From: Verrucomicrobiales bacterium
Lineage (GTDB): Bacteria; Verrucomicrobiota; Verrucomicrobiia; Verrucomicrobiales; DEV007
DNA length: 12,573 nucleotides
Direction: 5' to 3'
Assembly (NCBI GenBank): GCA_017991025.1
Contig: JAGNMT010000045.1
Coordinates: 1 to 12,573, forward strand
The notes under the pieces were generated by a model. It searched no databases. It saw only the letters and a program-made list of their open reading frames with translations, and was not told the DNA's origin. This document shows, in pieces, positions 1 to 6,039 of this stretch. Position 1 is the first letter of the stretch; the number at the start of each line of letters is the position of its first letter. Position numbers and translations under genes: made by a program.

Positions 1-2
1 TC

Positions 3-80
3 AAGAAGCCGATCGAATATGATCAGCTTAACCGCACCGTGAAGATCCTCGGTCACAAAGGGGCTTCAGACGCCGCTTAA
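3..80 (+). CDS. C-terminal end of a probable response-regulator receiver domain protein (5' part outside window)
   Basis: Only the last 25 codons are present, in the frame starting at base 3 and ending with TAA at 78-80. The peptide starts K-K-P-I-E-Y-D-Q-L and continues to KILGHKG. This matches the end of CheY-like receiver domains, where an invariant Lys followed by a cis-Pro closes strand 5 and an amphipathic helix (pattern KPI-x4-L-x2-V-x2-LG) finishes the fold. By that reading it is a phospho-acceptor protein of a two-component system, probably a stand-alone receiver because nothing follows the last helix. The fragment is too short to exclude another family. A strong intrinsic terminator about 35 bp downstream shows that it ends its transcription unit. 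Confidence 0.5.
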   Translation, partial: KKPIEYDQLNRTVKILGHKGASDAA

Positions 81-112
81 GAGCCGGGAGTATATTTTTA
101 CACTGCTTTCTT

Positions 113-142
113 AAAAGGCTCCCTTACCAGGGAGCCTTTTTT
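113..142 (+). terminator. Intrinsic terminator after the receiver-like gene
   Basis: A perfect 7-bp stem (117-123 pairs with 130-136, ggctccc/gggagcc) closes a 6-nt loop and is followed by six T residues (137-142). Four A residues precede the stem, so a weaker signal is also readable on the minus strand. It lies 36 bp after the stop codon at 80, the expected position for terminating the leftmost gene. Confidence 0.88.
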
Positions 143-172
143 GTTGTCAGGGAAGGAAGCCTCTGAAAACGG

Positions 173-203
173 AAAAAGCAGGACACTTGCGGTGTCCTGC
201 TTT
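173..203 (-). terminator. Intrinsic terminator of the small secreted-protein gene
   Basis: A perfect 12-bp inverted repeat (175-186 with 192-203) encloses a 5-nt loop. Read on the minus strand it is followed by a short T run (complement of 173-177). It lies about 30 bp beyond the stop codon at 234-236 of the minus-strand gene. Together with the plus-strand hairpin at 117-136 it insulates the two convergent genes. Confidence 0.88.
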
Positions 204-233
204 CCGGGAGGAGGGTTTGTTGGGATCAAAAGC

Positions 234-596
234 TTATGAGAATGTCTGGCTCCAAGTCCTTGTCGTTCCGTTCGAGTAGCGGTCACAGTAGGTCACGACC
301 GTGACATGGTAGGTGTAGGGTCTGCCGCAGTGGTCATAGGCCGTCCGGCACTGGGTGTAGCGATTGATCTCGACCGTAGAGACTTTGTAAGGCTGAGCGC
401 AATGACCGTGCCCCTGGTTGTAGGATTGGTTCGCATAAGCGTTGTTGGCGTAACCCCTGCTGTAAGGATTGTAGGAATGGCCGCCGTACCCTGAACCGCC
501 AAATTGAATTGAAAAACGAGGACCCGCTTCAGCCCGGGTAGCGCTACCAATGAGAACCGCAGCTGCGGCGACGACGGTGAGGATGGTGAGTTTCAT
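234..596 (-). CDS. Small secreted Gly/Tyr/Asn-rich protein with four cysteines, function unknown
   Basis: The chosen ATG gives a 120-residue protein starting MKLTILTVV with a textbook signal peptide: Lys at position 2, a hydrophobic stretch of Ala/Val/Leu/Ile, and a probable signal peptidase I site after A-E-A at residue 24. A GTG at 629 in the same frame would add 11 residues ahead of the signal peptide; neither start has a Shine-Dalgarno site. The mature protein begins with a low-complexity segment of about 35 residues rich in Gly, Tyr, Asn and Ser, with YANNAYANQSYNQ-type repeats. A C-terminal part of about 55 residues follows, containing cysteines near 66, 83, 90 and 104 and Thr/Val/Tyr-rich strands. 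Four cysteines in an exported protein suggest two disulfides. I do not recognise the family. A role at the cell envelope or outside the cell is inferred only from export. It is monocistronic, with its own terminator at 173-203. Confidence 0.72.
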   Translation of the reverse strand: MKLTILTVVAAAAVLIGSATRAEAGPRFSIQFGGSGYGGHSYNPYSRGYANNAYANQSYNQGHGHCAQPYKVSTVEINRYTQCRTAYDHCGRPYTYHVTVVTYCDRYSNGTTRTWSQTFS

Positions 597-693
597 AGGA
601 GTTGTAGTGGATGGTTTTGATGGTTTCACCCCTGATCGGTTTTCTGAACCTGTGAGTGATATCGGAGAGACGATTCCCCGTTTTCACTTATGC

Positions 694-709
694 AAAAATC
701 TCGAAGATT
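694..709 (-). terminator. Weak terminator-like hairpin after aroE
   Basis: On the minus strand, 7 bp after the aroE stop codon, a 5-bp A/T-rich stem (697-701 with 705-709) is followed by a continuation of T residues. The stem is short and has only a 3-nt nominal loop, so it would be a weak terminator. It is nevertheless placed where the dhaK-dhaL-aroE unit should end. Confidence 0.3.
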
Positions 710-716
710 CAGGCTG

Positions 717-1649
717 CTAGGTCCCCAGCCCGGCTCGCATCGCCTCGACGGGAGCTTCACGATTGAACCAGAATTCAAAGGCAAGGGCCCCCTGCCACAG
801 CAGCATGCCGAGCCCGTTCGCGGATCGGGCACCAGCGGCCCCGGCGCTCGCCATGAGTTTTGTCTGTGACGGCGAATAGACCATGTCGTAGACGAGATGA
901 TGAGGCTCGATGAAATGTTGCGGCAGGACTTCGGGATCGGAGGGTTTCATGCCGATGGAAGTGGCGTTGATGATCAGATCGACCTGTTTCATCTCGCGTT
1001 CCATTGCCTCCTCCTCCCAGGGGATCGCCACGATCTGCCTGGCCGGGACTTTGAGCGATTCAGGGGCCGTCAATAGGCTCTGCAATTCAAGGGCGAGGGC
1101 CTGTGCTTTCGCTACGGTCCGGTTCACAAGGACGAGCCGCCTGCATTGGTCCATCGCGCACTGCACTGCTGCCGCCTTCCCGGCACCGCCGCCGGCGCCG
1201 ATGATCATGATCCTCAGGTCGCTCAGGTCCTTCGAAAATTCCTCCCTGATCGCTCGCTTCAGACCGGGCGCGTCGGTATTGTGGCCAATGAGTCGATCAC
1301 CATCGATCTTGACGGTGTTCACGGCACCAATACGCCGTGCCACTTCCGTCATATCATCAACGGCATCAAAGACGGCTGCCTTGTGCGGGATCGTCACGTT
1401 TACGCCGATGAAGCCGCATGATTTCAACAAACTGAGCGCCTCGTCGACTTCGCACGGGAGGATGTGAAGGCGGACGTATTCGCAATTGATCCCGGCCGTT
1501 TTGAGGGCGGGGTTATGCATCTCCGGCGAACGCGAGTGGGCGACCGGATCCCCGATTACGGCGAGTCTGGCAGGAGATTTGAGCGAATCCGTCGCCCCGG
1601 TCCAGTTCCGGAGATCGTGAATCGTGTAGACGTCTTTTGGATCAGCCAT
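717..1649 (-). CDS. aroE: Shikimate dehydrogenase (shikimate pathway)
   Basis: This cytosolic enzyme reduces 3-dehydroshikimate to shikimate with NADPH on the way to chorismate and aromatic amino acids. Nearly all family motifs are visible in the 310 residues: GDPVAHSRSPEMHN (33-46) with the two shikimate-binding serines S39 and S41, NVTIPHK (84-90) with catalytic K90, GAVNT with N111, GHNTDAPG with N124 and catalytic D126, the Rossmann loop GAGGGAGKAA (151-160), the NADP-phosphate motif NRT (176-178), INATSIGM (227-234), VYDMVYSP (253-260), and the closing GLGMLLWQGA with Q286. About 25 residues precede the first strand (MADPKDVYTIHDLRNW), longer than in E. coli AroE. The gene is last in the minus-strand run dhaK-dhaL-aroE, 74 nt after dhaL. 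No Shine-Dalgarno site precedes the ATG. It is the canonical AroE of the window, in contrast to the paralog at 7360-8232. Confidence 0.95.
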   Translation of the reverse strand: MADPKDVYTIHDLRNWTGATDSLKSPARLAVIGDPVAHSRSPEMHNPALKTAGINCEYVRLHILPCEVDEALSLLKSCGFIGVNVTIPHKAAVFDAVDDMTEVARRIGAVNTVKIDGDRLIGHNTDAPGLKRAIREEFSKDLSDLRIMIIGAGGGAGKAAAVQCAMDQCRRLVLVNRTVAKAQALALELQSLLTAPESLKVPARQIVAIPWEEEAMEREMKQVDLIINATSIGMKPSDPEVLPQHFIEPHHLVYDMVYSPSQTKLMASAGAAGARSANGLGMLLWQGALAFEFWFNREAPVEAMRAGLGT

Positions 1650-1674
1650 AACTGAGTGTACGCACTAGAGCACG

Positions 1675-1718
1675 TGCGGAGAGTTCCGCAATGAACCCGG
1701 ACCCGCCGGTTGCGGCGG
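1675..1718 (-). other. Two small hairpins in the dhaL-aroE spacer
   Basis: The 74-nt gap contains a perfect 6-bp stem with a 4-nt loop (1675-1680 with 1685-1690) and a 5-bp GC stem with a 6-nt loop (1703-1707 with 1714-1718). Neither is followed by a T run on the minus strand, so they do not look like intrinsic terminators. They could stabilise the upstream dhaKL message or reduce read-through into aroE. That role is inference. Confidence 0.3.
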
Positions 1719-1723
1719 TTCTG

Positions 1724-2362
1724 TCAGAGCGAAGCCGCGTAGTCACGCATCGTCGCAGCGATGATCGCGACGCTGACAGCCCCCGCGTCCGGTTTACCGA
1801 GAGAGTTTTCCCCGAGGGTCTTGGCGCGCCCTTTCGTAGCGATCATGCCTTCACTCGCGTCGCGCCCTGCGGCAGCGGAATCGGCGACAGCGGTGAGGGC
1901 TTCACTCACGGGGAGTCCTGCGACTTCCTTCGCCTTTTCGGCGGCGGGGAAAAGCGCATCCACCATCGTCTTGTCACCGGGCTTGGCATCACCGCGAGCC
2001 ATGACACCGTCGGTGCCTTCTTTGAGAATGATTGCCAGTTCGCTGCCGCTCAGAGTCTGCGCGTCGCCGATCGCTTTTCCTCCTGACCGGAAAAGGGTTC
2101 CGAAAAGAGCACCCGAAGCGCCGCCCATGCTCGACATCATGGCCGTGCCTACAGCAATGAAGACTTTTCCAACGCCGGGAAACTCCTGCCCTGCGAGGGC
2201 CTCCTTGACCGCGTTCATACCGCGCTCCATACCCACGCCATGGTCGCCGTCGCCGAGTGCCCGGTCGGCGTCGGTCAAAATAGGCTCGGCCTCGATGATC
2301 TTGTCGGCCACCGCGATCATCATGTCGCGGACTTCATTAATACTGAGTGATTCTTTTCCCAT
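1724..2362 (-). CDS. dhaL: Dihydroxyacetone kinase-type subunit L (nucleotide-binding subunit)
   Basis: DhaL carries the nucleotide that phosphorylates the ketose bound covalently by DhaK. The 212-residue length is that of stand-alone DhaL (about 210). The two-Mg nucleotide site is intact: the segment DADRALGDGDHG (31-42) supplies D33, D38 and D40. Also visible are the helical-barrel loop MGGASGALFGTLF (79-91), the RGDAKPGDKTMVDAL block (123-136), and the closing GRAKTLGENSLGKPDAGA (178-195), a variant of the usual GRASYLGERSIGHxDPGA. The gene follows dhaK by 86 nt on the same strand and precedes aroE by 74 nt. In PTS-type systems DhaL is recharged by DhaM; no dhaM is present here, so the donor may be encoded elsewhere or free ATP may be used. 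The true substrate could be dihydroxyacetone or another short ketose such as an erythrulose. Confidence 0.92.
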   Translation of the reverse strand: MGKESLSINEVRDMMIAVADKIIEAEPILTDADRALGDGDHGVGMERGMNAVKEALAGQEFPGVGKVFIAVGTAMMSSMGGASGALFGTLFRSGGKAIGDAQTLSGSELAIILKEGTDGVMARGDAKPGDKTMVDALFPAAEKAKEVAGLPVSEALTAVADSAAAGRDASEGMIATKGRAKTLGENSLGKPDAGAVSVAIIAATMRDYAASL

Positions 2363-2393
2363 GACTTGGATTTTCGATGACTAAACAGGGTTA

Positions 2394-2418
2394 AGTGAAG
2401 GATTCAACCCTCTTCACT
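2394..2418 (-). repeat. Inverted repeat in the dhaK-dhaL spacer
   Basis: A perfect 7-bp inverted repeat (2394-2400 agtgaag with 2412-2418 cttcact) has an 11-nt loop and sits between the dhaK stop and the dhaL start. No T run follows it on the minus strand. It could protect the dhaK transcript 3' end or set the dhaK:dhaL ratio. It could also be chance. Confidence 0.3.
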
Positions 2419-2448
2419 CACCGATTTAGTGCAATTAAGAAAGGACTG

Positions 2449-3480
2449 TCAGCCGCCGTAGCGTCCTTCCATCTTGCTGAAGCACACGGACTGGCAGGGC
2501 ATTTCCCAATATTTCTTCAATTCCGCATCCATCCGGGTGATCGAAAAGGAAATGCCGGCCATCTCCTGGCAGGTCACAAGAGGCCCGACCATGACGTCGT
2601 AGATCTTGATACCTCTCTCGGTGAGGCATTTCTTCGCGGCACGGAGGGCGATAAGGAGTTCCATCATCGTCGTGGCGCCGAGGGAGTTTACAAAAATGAG
2701 GACTTCATCCCCGGCTGCGAGGGCTTCGACTTCCTCGTCCTTTTCAAAATCCTCAAAAATGTAGCTCAGCATCTGCGGAGTCAGCTCGTCGGCGGAGGAC
2801 ATGGGGATCTCACCGACGCCGGGCTCTCCGTGGATACCCATGCCAAGACCGATCTTGTCCGGGTCAATGTCGAAGGTGGGTTTGCCCGTGGCCGGGATGG
2901 AGCCCGGTTCCATGGAAACACCGACCGAGCGGGTCTGCAGGACGGCCTTTTTGGCGACGGCCTCCAGCTCGGCCAGGGTCGTGAGGACCTGCGAGGCGGC
3001 ACCGGCGATTTTCACGATAGGAACCAGTCCGGCGATACCGCGACGATTCTTCTTCTGCGTCGGCGGGGCGGAACAGACGTCGTCCCAGATGAGAACGGTG
3101 CGGACTTTGATACCCTCGTCGTCGGCCAGCTCGGCACCGATGTCGAAGTTCATGACATCACCGGCATAATTGCCGTAGAGGTAAAGCACGCCGTTGCCCC
3201 GGTTGACAGCCTCGGTTGCCTCCAGAACGATGTTTGGGGGAGGGGCGGCAAAGATGTCACCGCAGGCGGCACCGTCGGCGAGATTACGACCCACGAGGCC
3301 GTGATAAATCGGCTCGTGCCCGCTACCGCCGCCGACGAGCAGGGCGACCTTGTTCTCCGGGATATGAGTCTTGATAATGGAACGGGAGCCGACATACCGG
3401 CACTCGCCGTTATAGGCATCGACGAGGCCTTCGACGAGTTCGTCGGCCACTTTGAGGGGATTATTGATGAGTTTCTTCAT
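2449..3480 (-). CDS. dhaK: Dihydroxyacetone kinase-type subunit K (substrate-binding subunit)
   Basis: DhaK binds the carbonyl of dihydroxyacetone as a hemiaminal on a histidine and presents it to DhaL for phosphorylation to DHAP. The 343 residues are full length for the family. Diagnostic segments are LVGGGSGHEP (48-57, with H55 of the active site), GDIFAAPPP near 75-82, GNYAGDVMNFD (103-113, with the catalytic-type Asp D108), and GMGIHGEPG (213-221), whose H217 corresponds to the covalent histidine (H218 in E. coli). It heads the minus-strand cluster, with dhaL next after 86 nt, and diverges from the peptidase gene at 3608 across about 130 bp. There is no clear Shine-Dalgarno site before the ATG. 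The sequence assigns the family with confidence but not the exact ketose, because related kinases act on erythrulose isomers. Central metabolism of C3/C4 sugars is the safe statement. Confidence 0.93.
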   Translation of the reverse strand: MKKLINNPLKVADELVEGLVDAYNGECRYVGSRSIIKTHIPENKVALLVGGGSGHEPIYHGLVGRNLADGAACGDIFAAPPPNIVLEATEAVNRGNGVLYLYGNYAGDVMNFDIGAELADDEGIKVRTVLIWDDVCSAPPTQKKNRRGIAGLVPIVKIAGAASQVLTTLAELEAVAKKAVLQTRSVGVSMEPGSIPATGKPTFDIDPDKIGLGMGIHGEPGVGEIPMSSADELTPQMLSYIFEDFEKDEEVEALAAGDEVLIFVNSLGATTMMELLIALRAAKKCLTERGIKIYDVMVGPLVTCQEMAGISFSITRMDAELKKYWEMPCQSVCFSKMEGRYGG

Positions 3481-3571
3481 CTGATGGGGAACTTGAATGG
3501 ATTAACTTCCGCCTGTTGTCTCAGAGTTTGGGAGCGATGACAAACGGAAAATGTTGTCTCTACGATTTTGC

Positions 3572-3600
3572 GGGACACATTTAGCGGAATTCGATACAGT
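3572..3600 (+). promoter_or_regulatory. Candidate sigma70-type promoter of the C39-like peptidase gene
   Basis: A -35-like hexamer GGGACA (3572-3577, four of six matches) lies 17 bp upstream of a -10-like TACAGT (3595-3600, four of six). Transcription would start close to the ATG at 3608, giving a leaderless or nearly leaderless message and supporting that start over the upstream in-frame ATG at 3551. The matches are modest and the assignment is inference. Confidence 0.3.
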
Positions 3601-3607
3601 CCCCCCG

Positions 3608-4861
3608 ATGTCCTTAGATTCACAACTCGCAACGGTGATTTTGACTGCCACCCTTCTGACGGCCGGCCATACTCCGGTCGTTGGGCAGCAGTCGCTCACC
3701 GGCGATCTTGATCCTTTTATCAGCCTCCCCGGGGCCTACGCGCTCACCCCGGATGATCTGGAAAAACGTTTTGAACAGGGTAACTGGTCCCGCAACCCGT
3801 ATTTTAAATGGCTCACCGAAGACAAAACGCGGGCGATTTTCCAGCGCAAGGACATGGACAACCTGAAGGTCGACCTCACCCTGCTGAAAGGCACGGTGCC
3901 GATCGAAGAGGCGGTCATTGACTTCAAAGACGGCACGCTCATGGGCGTTACCATCTCGATTTACAATCGGGGCGACGGCGGCACGATCACGACGGATGAC
4001 TTCAACAAACGTTTCGTCGCGATGGGCAAACACATCGGGGAACAGCTCGCGATCCGCCCGACGAAGCGCGAGGCTCGCCCAACTCAGGGGCTCTTGACTT
4101 CGGGATTTCTCTGGATTTCCGCGCGGGGCAAAGCGGTCCTTGAGCACAATGCCGAGGCTCCCGGCAACACCGAGTTTCTCCGTATGCGCCTCGCTAAACG
4201 CGATGCGGGAGGGGCCTACGAAGCGGCAATGCAGGACAGGGCCGGCGCGTCTGTCAAGTTATCGGCCTTGCCGGGAAATCTGAAGCGCAAGGAAGATGGA
4301 TCGGTCTCTATCACGGGGATTCCCATGGTCGACCAGGGGGCCAAAGGGTATTGCGTCGTCGCGTCGGCACAGCGGCTTTTTGAATACTACGGAATTCCCT
4401 GCGACATGCACCAGCTTGCCCAAATCGCGGGATCTGATCCGGAACGCGGCACCAGTTCTCTGGAGATCAACGAGCAACTCGGGGCGATCGATCATTTTTT
4501 CAAGACACGGTTCACCTGCCTGGCAGTGAGGCAACAATCGGGACTCGTCGAGCTGGTCGATGGCAAGTATGTCGGGCCGGAAGTGCCTGAAGAGGCCTTC
4601 CATTCGATGATTAGAAAGAGCATCGATGCCGGCATCCCGCTGCTCTGGTCGCTCGAGGTGGGCTTGTTTCCCGAAGACCCGCCGCTGAAAGAGCAGGCCA
4701 GCGGCGGCCACATGCGTATGATCATTGGTTACAATCCCAAAACGAAACGCCTCATTTTCTCGGACTCGTGGGGTGCCGGTCACGAATTTAAAACAATGGA
4801 TGCCAATGAAGCCTATAAGGCGACGCACGGGCTTTTTGTGATGAAGCCGACGACGAAGTAA
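3608..4861 (+). CDS. Exported papain/C39-like cysteine peptidase
   Basis: The 417-residue protein has a hydrophobic N-terminus (LATVILTATLLTAG) that looks like a signal peptide, although its n-region lacks a basic residue. An in-frame ATG at 3551 would add 19 residues. Residues about 30-220 form an unassigned N-terminal domain. The C-terminal third is a papain-fold peptidase: in IPMVDQGAKGYCVVAS the nucleophile is C239, and Q233 six residues earlier matches the oxyanion glutamine spacing of papain. The general-base histidine is H368 in SGGHMRMIIGYN, and D386 in LIFSDSWG completes the triad. The layout fits C39-like peptidases, but there is no ABC-transporter domain or exporter gene nearby, so it is not a bacteriocin-maturation exporter. 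Periplasmic or extracellular proteolysis is inferred. Substrate is unknown. It diverges from dhaK and ends 3 bp from the convergent cupin gene. Confidence 0.82.
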   Translation: MSLDSQLATVILTATLLTAGHTPVVGQQSLTGDLDPFISLPGAYALTPDDLEKRFEQGNWSRNPYFKWLTEDKTRAIFQRKDMDNLKVDLTLLKGTVPIEEAVIDFKDGTLMGVTISIYNRGDGGTITTDDFNKRFVAMGKHIGEQLAIRPTKREARPTQGLLTSGFLWISARGKAVLEHNAEAPGNTEFLRMRLAKRDAGGAYEAAMQDRAGASVKLSALPGNLKRKEDGSVSITGIPMVDQGAKGYCVVASAQRLFEYYGIPCDMHQLAQIAGSDPERGTSSLEINEQLGAIDHFFKTRFTCLAVRQQSGLVELVDGKYVGPEVPEEAFHSMIRKSIDAGIPLLWSLEVGLFPEDPPLKEQASGGHMRMIIGYNPKTKRLIFSDSWGAGHEFKTMDANEAYKATHGLFVMKPTTK

Positions 4862-4864
4862 AGC

Positions 4865-5254
4865 TCAGGGCTGAGGCTCGGCGACTTCAAAATAGTCGTC
4901 TTCCGCGATGTCGGGAATTCCCACGACGAGAACCCTCATCCGCCCCCGCGCTCCGTGAACCACTCCGGGCGGAATATGCACCATAGAACCGCAGGAGACA
5001 GGCTCTTCTTTCCCGTCGAGGACGACGGTGCCTTCGCCGTCGAGAACGTAGTAGAGTTCGGTGGAGCGGCGATGGTAATGTAGTTTGGCTCCGTCAATGT
5101 CAACCGCATGCGCCCAGGCCGCCGGGTGTAGTCCGGAATCCTCACGGCTGATGAGTCGATCCCGCCAGCCGCAGGCACTGCGCTCTCGCGGGGTGTTGCC
5201 CTCGTGACGAACGAGGACGGGACCTGGAAGTGAGGGAGTTGGTGTATTGTTCAT
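4865..5254 (-). CDS. Small single-domain cupin protein
   Basis: The ATG at 5254 gives 129 residues and is preceded by a good AGGA Shine-Dalgarno site with 8-nt spacing (5263-5266). A GTG at 5290 in frame would overlap the upstream stop codon but lacks such a site. Both cupin motifs are present: H59-x-H61-x4-E66-x6-G in the segment LHYHRRSTELYYVLDG, and G-x5-P-x-G-x2-H100 in GSMVHIPPGVVHG. The four residues H59, H61, E66 and H100 form the usual divalent-metal site of a beta-barrel. Such proteins range from isomerases and dioxygenases to ligand sensors, so no reaction is assigned. It is cytosolic by sequence, with no signal peptide. It is the last gene of the deoA-lipoprotein-cupin unit, 32 nt after the lipoprotein stop codon. 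Confidence 0.87.
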   Translation of the reverse strand: MNNTPTPSLPGPVLVRHEGNTPRERSACGWRDRLISREDSGLHPAAWAHAVDIDGAKLHYHRRSTELYYVLDGEGTVVLDGKEEPVSCGSMVHIPPGVVHGARGRMRVLVVGIPDIAEDDYFEVAEPQP

Positions 5255-5262
5255 CAAATTTG

Positions 5263-5266
5263 TCCT
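5263..5266 (-). promoter_or_regulatory. Shine-Dalgarno site deciding the cupin start
   Basis: AGGA on the minus strand with 8 nt to the ATG at 5254. Most genes here lack a recognisable site, so this match favours the internal ATG over the GTG at 5290. Confidence 0.6.
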
Positions 5267-5286
5267 GAATTTGCGGCATATTTGGA

Positions 5287-6039
5287 TCACTCCTCCGCCG
5301 TCCCGGACTGGATGATCAACTCCGGGCGATAGAGATCCTCGTTGCTCGCCTGGAACTCTGCTTTAAGGCGAACCTTGAAACGGGAAAGATCGACGAGGTG
5401 CCACCGCAGGTATTTCCACTGGCCGGTGTTTCCATCATGCTCGATTCCAACGAGGAGATGATTGGCATCGTGGAGGACTTTGTTCGTTTCGGTCTGGGGG
5501 GTGAAATAGAAAGTCCGGAGACTCGATTCGAGAGAGCCCTCCTGAACGAGTTTGGGGTCGAGATAGACGATGCGACCGGATTCCAAATGCCTTATCATGA
5601 TGTCAGGGTAGCCCGCTCGTTGCAGATTCCCCTCTGAGGTGCGCGGGGATCCGCACTCAAACTCCGGAGCCCGGTCGAGGACCTCGATCAGAGCATTTTC
5701 GAAATACGAACTTACCTCGTTGATGCGACTCTGGGCGTAGGTTTCCGAATCGGGCTGATTAAATCTCCTGAGAACCTCCCGCATGGCGGCATCAATGCCC
5801 GCGAGAATCTCGGCATCGACCGGATCCTCGCTATTGACCGGCAGGACTTGTTTTCCGGTAGACGTCTCAATGAGACTGGAAAAAGGCACGTCCCGGAAGG
5901 TCCCGCCGCCGTTGAGCACCGTCGTGACAAGCGCAGCAACGGAGGGCTCCTGCTCGATCACGACTTGAGGGGTGTCACCGCGATCACAGGAGACAAACAG
6001 CAAAAGTAACGCCGCACAGGAAATGAAAATCACTCGCAT
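5287..6039 (-). CDS. Lipoprotein with a PD-(D/E)XK nuclease-like pattern, function unknown
   Basis: The 250-residue protein starts with Arg 2, a hydrophobic run, and a lipobox-like F-V-S-C with the lipid-attachment cysteine at 18. It should therefore be exported and membrane anchored. Residues 30-120 are mostly helical by composition. The central region reads GYPDIMIR (143-150), a turn (ESGR), then RIVYLDPK (156-163). The resulting P145-D146-x14-D161-x-K163 pattern, on two predicted strands, is the arrangement of a PD-(D/E)XK nuclease core, and E114 in the preceding helix could serve as the usual upstream acid. A strand-rich tail with HLLVGIEHD (194-202) follows. I do not recognise a named family; the nuclease reading is inference from spacing and predicted strands. 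The start overlaps deoA by 10 nt and has a strong GGAGG site (6046-6050, spacing 6), so the two genes are probably translationally coupled. Confidence 0.75.
   Translation of the reverse strand: MRVIFISCAALLLLFVSCDRGDTPQVVIEQEPSVAALVTTVLNGGGTFRDVPFSSLIETSTGKQVLPVNSEDPVDAEILAGIDAAMREVLRRFNQPDSETYAQSRINEVSSYFENALIEVLDRAPEFECGSPRTSEGNLQRAGYPDIMIRHLESGRIVYLDPKLVQEGSLESSLRTFYFTPQTETNKVLHDANHLLVGIEHDGNTGQWKYLRWHLVDLSRFKVRLKAEFQASNEDLYRPELIIQSGTAEE

Noticed and set aside
1691..2384. Two overlapping plus-strand open frames opposite dhaL
   Set aside because: DhaL motifs are complete on the minus strand and neither antisense product resembles a protein family.
2395..3540. A 381-codon open frame on the plus strand
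   Set aside because: It is antisense to dhaK across the whole length; the conserved DhaK residues are on the minus strand, and the antisense product shows no domain.
3608..4861. Bacteriocin export system based on the C39-like peptidase
   Set aside because: There are no ABC-transporter segments in the protein and no small double-glycine leader peptide gene nearby.
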